Origin: Notolepis coatsorum
Taxonomy: Eukaryota; Chordata; Actinopteri; Aulopiformes; Paralepididae
Assembly (NCBI GenBank): GCA_963971535.1
Contig: OZ020589.1
Location: forward strand, 77,256,811-77,320,810
Reading direction: 5' to 3'
Length of the DNA stretch: 64,000 nt
A model generated the notes under the pieces. That model made no database searches, was not told the origin of the DNA, and saw only the letters and a program-made list of their open reading frames with translations. Each line of letters begins with the position of its first letter. Within the stretch, counting starts at the first letter, position 1. The position numbers and the translations under genes were made by a program. Positions 59,914 to 64,000 of this stretch are shown here, piece by piece.

Positions 59914-60536
59914 AGGTTGAGGTACTGGAACGCTGGTGCCAGGACAACAGCCTGCTCCTGAACATTGGTAAAACCAAGGAGCTGATCGTGGATTATAGGA
60001 GAGGACAGCAGGAGACGCACACACCACTGATGATTAACGGGGCTACCGTGGACAGGGTGAGCAGCTTTAAGTACCTGGGGGTCCACATCTCAGAGGACCT
60101 GACATGGTCAACACACATAGACACAGTAGTAAAGAAGGCGAAACAGCGCCTCTACCACCTGAGACAGTTAAGGAAGTTCAGAGTATCGGGGAAGATACTC
60201 CAGTCCTTCTACTCAGGAGCTGTAGAGAGCATCCTGACCGGAACCATCACTGCCTGGTATGGAAACAGCACGGCACAGGACAAGAAGGCCCTACAGAGAG
60301 TGGTGCGCTCAGCCGAGCGTACCACAGGTATTGCACTACCCCCCCTGCAGGTTCTATACAACAAGAGGTGCAAATCCAGAGCCTGCAGGATAATGAAAGA
60401 CCCTCACCACCCCAATAACAGCCTGTTTCAGCTGCTGAGGTCAGGCAGACGCCTGCGAACCCCAGCTACTAGGACAGAGCGGCTTAGGCTCAGCTTCTTC
60501 CCCCAGGCCATCAGAGCCCTGAACAATGAACATTGA
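59914..60536 (+). pseudogene. LINE reverse transcriptase C-terminal part
   Basis: About 206 open codons from the RT thumb and C-terminal region of a fish non-LTR element. Motifs: LLLNIGKTKELIVDYRR, VSSFKYLGVHIS, ESILTGTITAWYGN, LQRVVRSAERTTG, and FFPQAIRALN near the stop. The catalytic box and everything upstream are missing by 5' truncation. The open frame into the arm sequence upstream (from 59799) is fortuitous. No stops interrupt the LINE part, so the insertion is fairly young. Confidence 0.88.
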
Positions 60537-60968
60537 GTGCTCAGAACATTGAACTATCCACACACAAGCACACATGAACACACACACGACACGCACGCTG
60601 TGCACGCTCACACACGAGCAGCCACTTAACACTTTAACATGAGCGGGCACACACTCATGTCGCACACACGCACACTTATGGCCAAAAGGAAAGGACACTT
60701 TAAATTAGAATAACAGGAACAGTGTATTGCACTACCAAAGCTAACTAGCATGTCTCATATGCTCTGTAAATAACTATGTACAGATACCGAGATGTCACTC
60801 CATGTTACCTGTTACCTGTTTACTGCACAATGTTGTTTTTTCATTTTTTGATTCTATTATAAGTTGTACCACTGTATTGCACATCGTTGCGGGCAAGACC
60901 ACCCGCATTTCATTGTATACCTGTATGCCGTGACAATTAAAACTCTTGACTTGACTTGACTTGACTTG
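60537..60968 (+). other. LINE 3' untranslated region
   Basis: Contains a CACACA-rich stretch (60555-60675) and ends with the ACTTG repeat tail. No coding capacity. Confidence 0.75.
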
Positions 60969-61567
60969 AACAGCCTGTTGCCTGGTTTTTCCCCGGTGCG
61001 CTGCTTGCTTCCGTTGGTTAACCTTTTTTGTGTGCTTACGGCCATGCTGACTGCCTGTTCTGCAGGGTCAGTGTGCCAGGCGGTATACTATTGGGGGGAC
61101 AGGGCCCGCTCGGCTGAGGGGCCTTTGTCCGAATATGCTGGCGATGTGGGGGGCGGGGTCACTAAGTGCCCACCTGGTGGGGTCTTAATGCTGGCATCAT
61201 GGACTTCTCCGGGCCCCCGTTCCAGGGGGTCCAGTCCCTTTGGTGGGTCTGGGTCTTCCTTCGCGCTCCGCTGCTACGGCCTTGCCACGGGGTTGGGTTT
61301 GCCCTTGACCCCGTGATTCTGGGGGCAGTAACGAGGTTGTTCCCTGTTTTTCATTGTGGTGAAATTTGTTGGGAAGGAGATGAGTGTGTGGCACCACCCC
61401 TGCTTATGTAGGTAAGCGGATGGGGGTGTGGCCAGATGAATGCTGGCATTTAAAGGTACATTTTGAAATGTATTCAGTGTATATACGCTGAAGCGAGATA
61501 TATGCAATATGACGCTGAGCGTCACTAGTATTAACAGAACTTGGTTATATACATAACCTAACGTTAA

Positions 61568-62490
61568 TACTATTGGGTCATATGTATATTCGTATGAGAT
61601 TAGCAACTTTGACCAAATCCTTTGAATTGCTGCACTGCCCTTTAAATTACTTCATGACGTAGATCAGGGGTCAGCAACCTTTTTGACATGGAGTGCCTGT
61701 TTGAAATATAGTTGTAACTAGTGTGCCTCAACAATATTCCATGCATCGTAATTTTTTTCTTCTCATAATCAGGTATTTTTAATGATCATTTTTACATTAT
61801 TACATCATTATTGTTATTGTTATTATTAACAATATTATTATGATGGTTGTATCAACCCTAAATCTGAGTTGGGGGGGGAATGCAATGCAGACAAACAGCT
61901 GCATACAGTGCGACCATTTCACTCACATTTGCCCATTCATTTTTGGACACATCACACACCATCGGTTTGTGTACTGTACGTGTGCTGTCATAGCTCCACC
62001 TACAGGCCTAATGGAGAACACCAGGAGAACACCAGGATGTGAATGGAGGGTGAATGTGAGGTATATCGTGTAAATAAATTTTGATTGATTGCAAGACTAC
62101 ACTGTAAAGAAAATTATAATAATAAGTTACCAGAACTTAAAAATATTGAGTTCAGTTACTGCGCATTAAGGTTTTCAGTTTTCAATCCATAATAAGTTAA
62201 CAGAAAAATAAGTACACAACCACATTATTTCAACCTAATAAAACTATGTTTATTGTCATTGTTTTAAGAACACAAGTTGACTTGGTAATACTCACATTTT
62301 GAGTAAAAAAAATGGCTTTTAACCCATTCACCACATGTGCCCACGCCGGACGAGGCAGTGTGCCGGACCGATACAAGATGGCGAGCCAACCCACTGAACC
62401 TCTGATATAGATCAAGGCTAATGCCGGCCTGATTCGAATACCCCTGTTGCTCAACTCCTGTTGCCTCAACAGTCCGGTAGGCTTGAACTG
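61568..62490. other. Unassigned DNA; possible hAT terminus at 61665
   Basis: CAGGGGTCAGCAACCTTTTT at 61665-61684 resembles a common hAT-family end, but no partner end was found. The rest shows no feature. Confidence 0.35.
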
Positions 62491-62850
<360 letters not shown>

Positions 62851-62860
62851 AAAAAAAGTG

Positions 62861-63400
62861 GTAAATACACCCAGTAAGATACTTGAACCACTGATATTTT
62901 TCCTATAAGAAGGGAGAATTAAAGGGTAAATACACCCAATAAGATACTTGAACCACTGATATTTCTCCTATAAGCAGGGATAATTAAAGGGTAAATACAC
63001 CCAATAAGATACTTGAACCACTGATAATTCTCCTATAAGAAGGGAGAATTAAAGGGTAAATACACCCAGTAAGATACTTGAACCACTGATTATTCTCCAT
63101 TAAGAAAGGAGAATTAAAGGGTAAATACGGCCAGTAAGATACCTGAACTACTGATGTTCTCCATTATAGAGGACGAGTTAAAGGGTCTATGTACCCAGTA
63201 AGATACTTGAATCTCATTGATGACATATTGATTATAGTTGAATCACTGATGGTTCTCCTGTAAAGAAAGATGGTTTAAAGGGTAAATTCACCTAATAAGG
63301 TATTTGCATTCCTATAACCTGGAATATTTCTATTGGTACTTAAGAGTTTAAAGGGGCATTTCACCTAATAAGGTACTTGCATTCACTGCACATTTAAAGG
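62861..63400. repeat. 65-bp minisatellite, decaying to the right
   Basis: Units starting GTAAATACAC begin at 62861, 62926, 62991, 63056 and 63121, period 65, then less regular copies to about 63400. Each unit contains AAGATACTTGAACCACTGAT. Confidence 0.92.
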
Positions 63401-63690
63401 TTTAAATTAATATGTTTAAACACTTACCTATTGAAATGATAAACTGATATAGAGTTTACTGATCTGCAATTGCAGAAGAAAAGATAACGAGTTACTCATG
63501 ATAAAGGGATACATCCAATATCCAACCTTGAACCTAGCTTTGGCTAGAGACAACCTCAGAGACGTCTGAACCAACCCTAATGTGTTGATCCAATCAACCT
63601 AGGACTTGATACCGAACTAACCCTCCCGAAAGAAGGAGTGGTTTATGAAAGAACCTAAAAGGGATACTTCACACTACTACTGTTTACTTT
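63401..63690. other. Unassigned DNA
   Basis: No feature recognised between the minisatellite and the LINE 3' end. Confidence 0.45.
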
Positions 63691-64000
63691 GATTGATTGA
63701 TTGATTGAAAACTTTATTAACAGATTGCAGAATGGGTACAATACAGTACAGCTCAATACACACAAGTGTTAAGAGGATGCAGACCAGAGAAAGCCTTTCG
63801 TCTTGGTTACATCAGGGTCCCCCATTTTCAATTCATCAGGACATATATGACATACATGACATACAGATATACAGTACTGCTACATCTATACATTTATGAC
63901 AACAACATTGTGATACAAAAAGAGTCCAGAAAAGAGTATATACATTTGACGTAAAAACTGTACATTGGGGGAGGTTGGGTAGGTGGGGTGGGTGGGGGGT
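63691..64000 (-). mobile_element. LINE 3'-end fragment, tail (TCAA)n, running off the window
   Basis: Same family as 43574-44263, with a GATT-type tail (TTGATTGATTGATTG) at 63690-63706 and the GGGGGAGGTTGGGT segment at the right edge. It continues beyond the window. Confidence 0.75.

Larger units (their letters stand above)
59914..60968 (+). mobile_element. 5'-truncated LINE inserted in the right arm
   Basis: 1055 bp between AACAG duplications (59909-59913 and 60969-60973). The uninterrupted target is preserved in the left arm near 52094-52115. The 3' end is an (ACTTG)n tail (60945-60968) after ATTAAAACTCTTG. Confidence 0.9.
51151..61563. mobile_element. Giant imperfect foldback with TTAA ends and 5S-derived sequences
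   Basis: A 10.4-kb inverted structure. The ends are complementary (CGTTAGGTTATG at the left, CATAACCTAACG at the right), and TTAA lies just outside both (51147-51150 and 61564-61567). Left arm 51151-55022 and right arm 56985-61563 align in inverted orientation, apart from about 375 bp extra in the left (about 51370-51745) and a LINE in the right (59914-60968). The loop (55023-56984) holds a further copy of the terminus. No transposase is visible. It may be two inverted copies of one long element or an inverted duplication. The family is unknown to me. Confidence 0.75.
56985..61563 (-). repeat. Right arm of the giant inverted repeat
   Basis: Complement of the left arm, containing a LINE insertion at 59914-60968. 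It begins near the GATCTGCACTCCGGGTAGGC segment that matches 54990-55022. Confidence 0.88.

Noticed and set aside
62861-63400. CRISPR-like array
   Set aside because: Units are directly adjacent 65-bp repeats without unique spacers, in eukaryotic DNA.

Overview
This window looks like repeat-rich DNA from a teleost fish. I see no host protein-coding gene I would defend. Almost everything recognisable is a transposable element, a fragment of one, or a simple repeat. The fish assignment rests on the mix of families: BEL/Pao, Gmr1-like Ty3/gypsy, L2-type and other non-LTR elements, hAT, PIF/Harbinger-like and piggyBac-like DNA elements, and very long CA/TG and GA microsatellites. Gmr1 was first described from Atlantic cod, so a gadiform is possible, but that is a guess.

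Layout. 1-7.4 kb: unannotated DNA with one probable piggyBac-like element (1000-2047, TTAA flanks) and a long TG tract. 7.4-22.8 kb: a young BEL/Pao retrotransposon (7547-22722, LTRs 1431 bp each, TSD CTAAC, tRNA-Tyr primer site) inserted in a telomere-like CCCTAA array. Its gag-pol is interrupted by a minus-strand Gmr1-like element (10661-16738) whose integrase precedes reverse transcriptase. 23.0-27.2 kb: an L2 LINE with an internal RT deletion, split by a 2-kb hAT-like element (TSD CCTGTAGC), then a hAT-like MITE and a CA tract. 27.2-35.7 kb: mostly unassigned sequence with a tRNA-like unit and small foldbacks.

35.7-49.9 kb: one old minus-strand LINE (called LINE A here) broken by at least four insertions with target duplications. 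These are a 716-bp solo LTR (CTATA), a 6-kb PIF/Harbinger-like element (TTA), a LINE 3' end (GTAT) and a 4.8-kb L2-like LINE, called LINE B (ATTGAT). The Harbinger-like element carries another LINE, which in turn carries a BEL solo LTR (ATAAT).

51.15-61.56 kb: a giant imperfect inverted repeat with TTAA at both ends, arms of about 3.9 and 4.6 kb, and a 119-nt 5S rRNA-derived sequence in each arm. The right arm has a LINE insertion (TSD AACAG) whose empty site survives in the left arm. 61.6-64 kb: a hAT transposase C-terminal remnant inside an inverted repeat, a 65-bp minisatellite and another LINE 3' end.

There are no operons or pathways here. The relations between features are insertions of one element into another, and the target duplications give a relative order of events. 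The strongest candidates for further attention are the 5S-bearing foldback, the head-to-head telomeric repeats hit by the BEL element, and the Gmr1-like element that lacks its 3' LTR.
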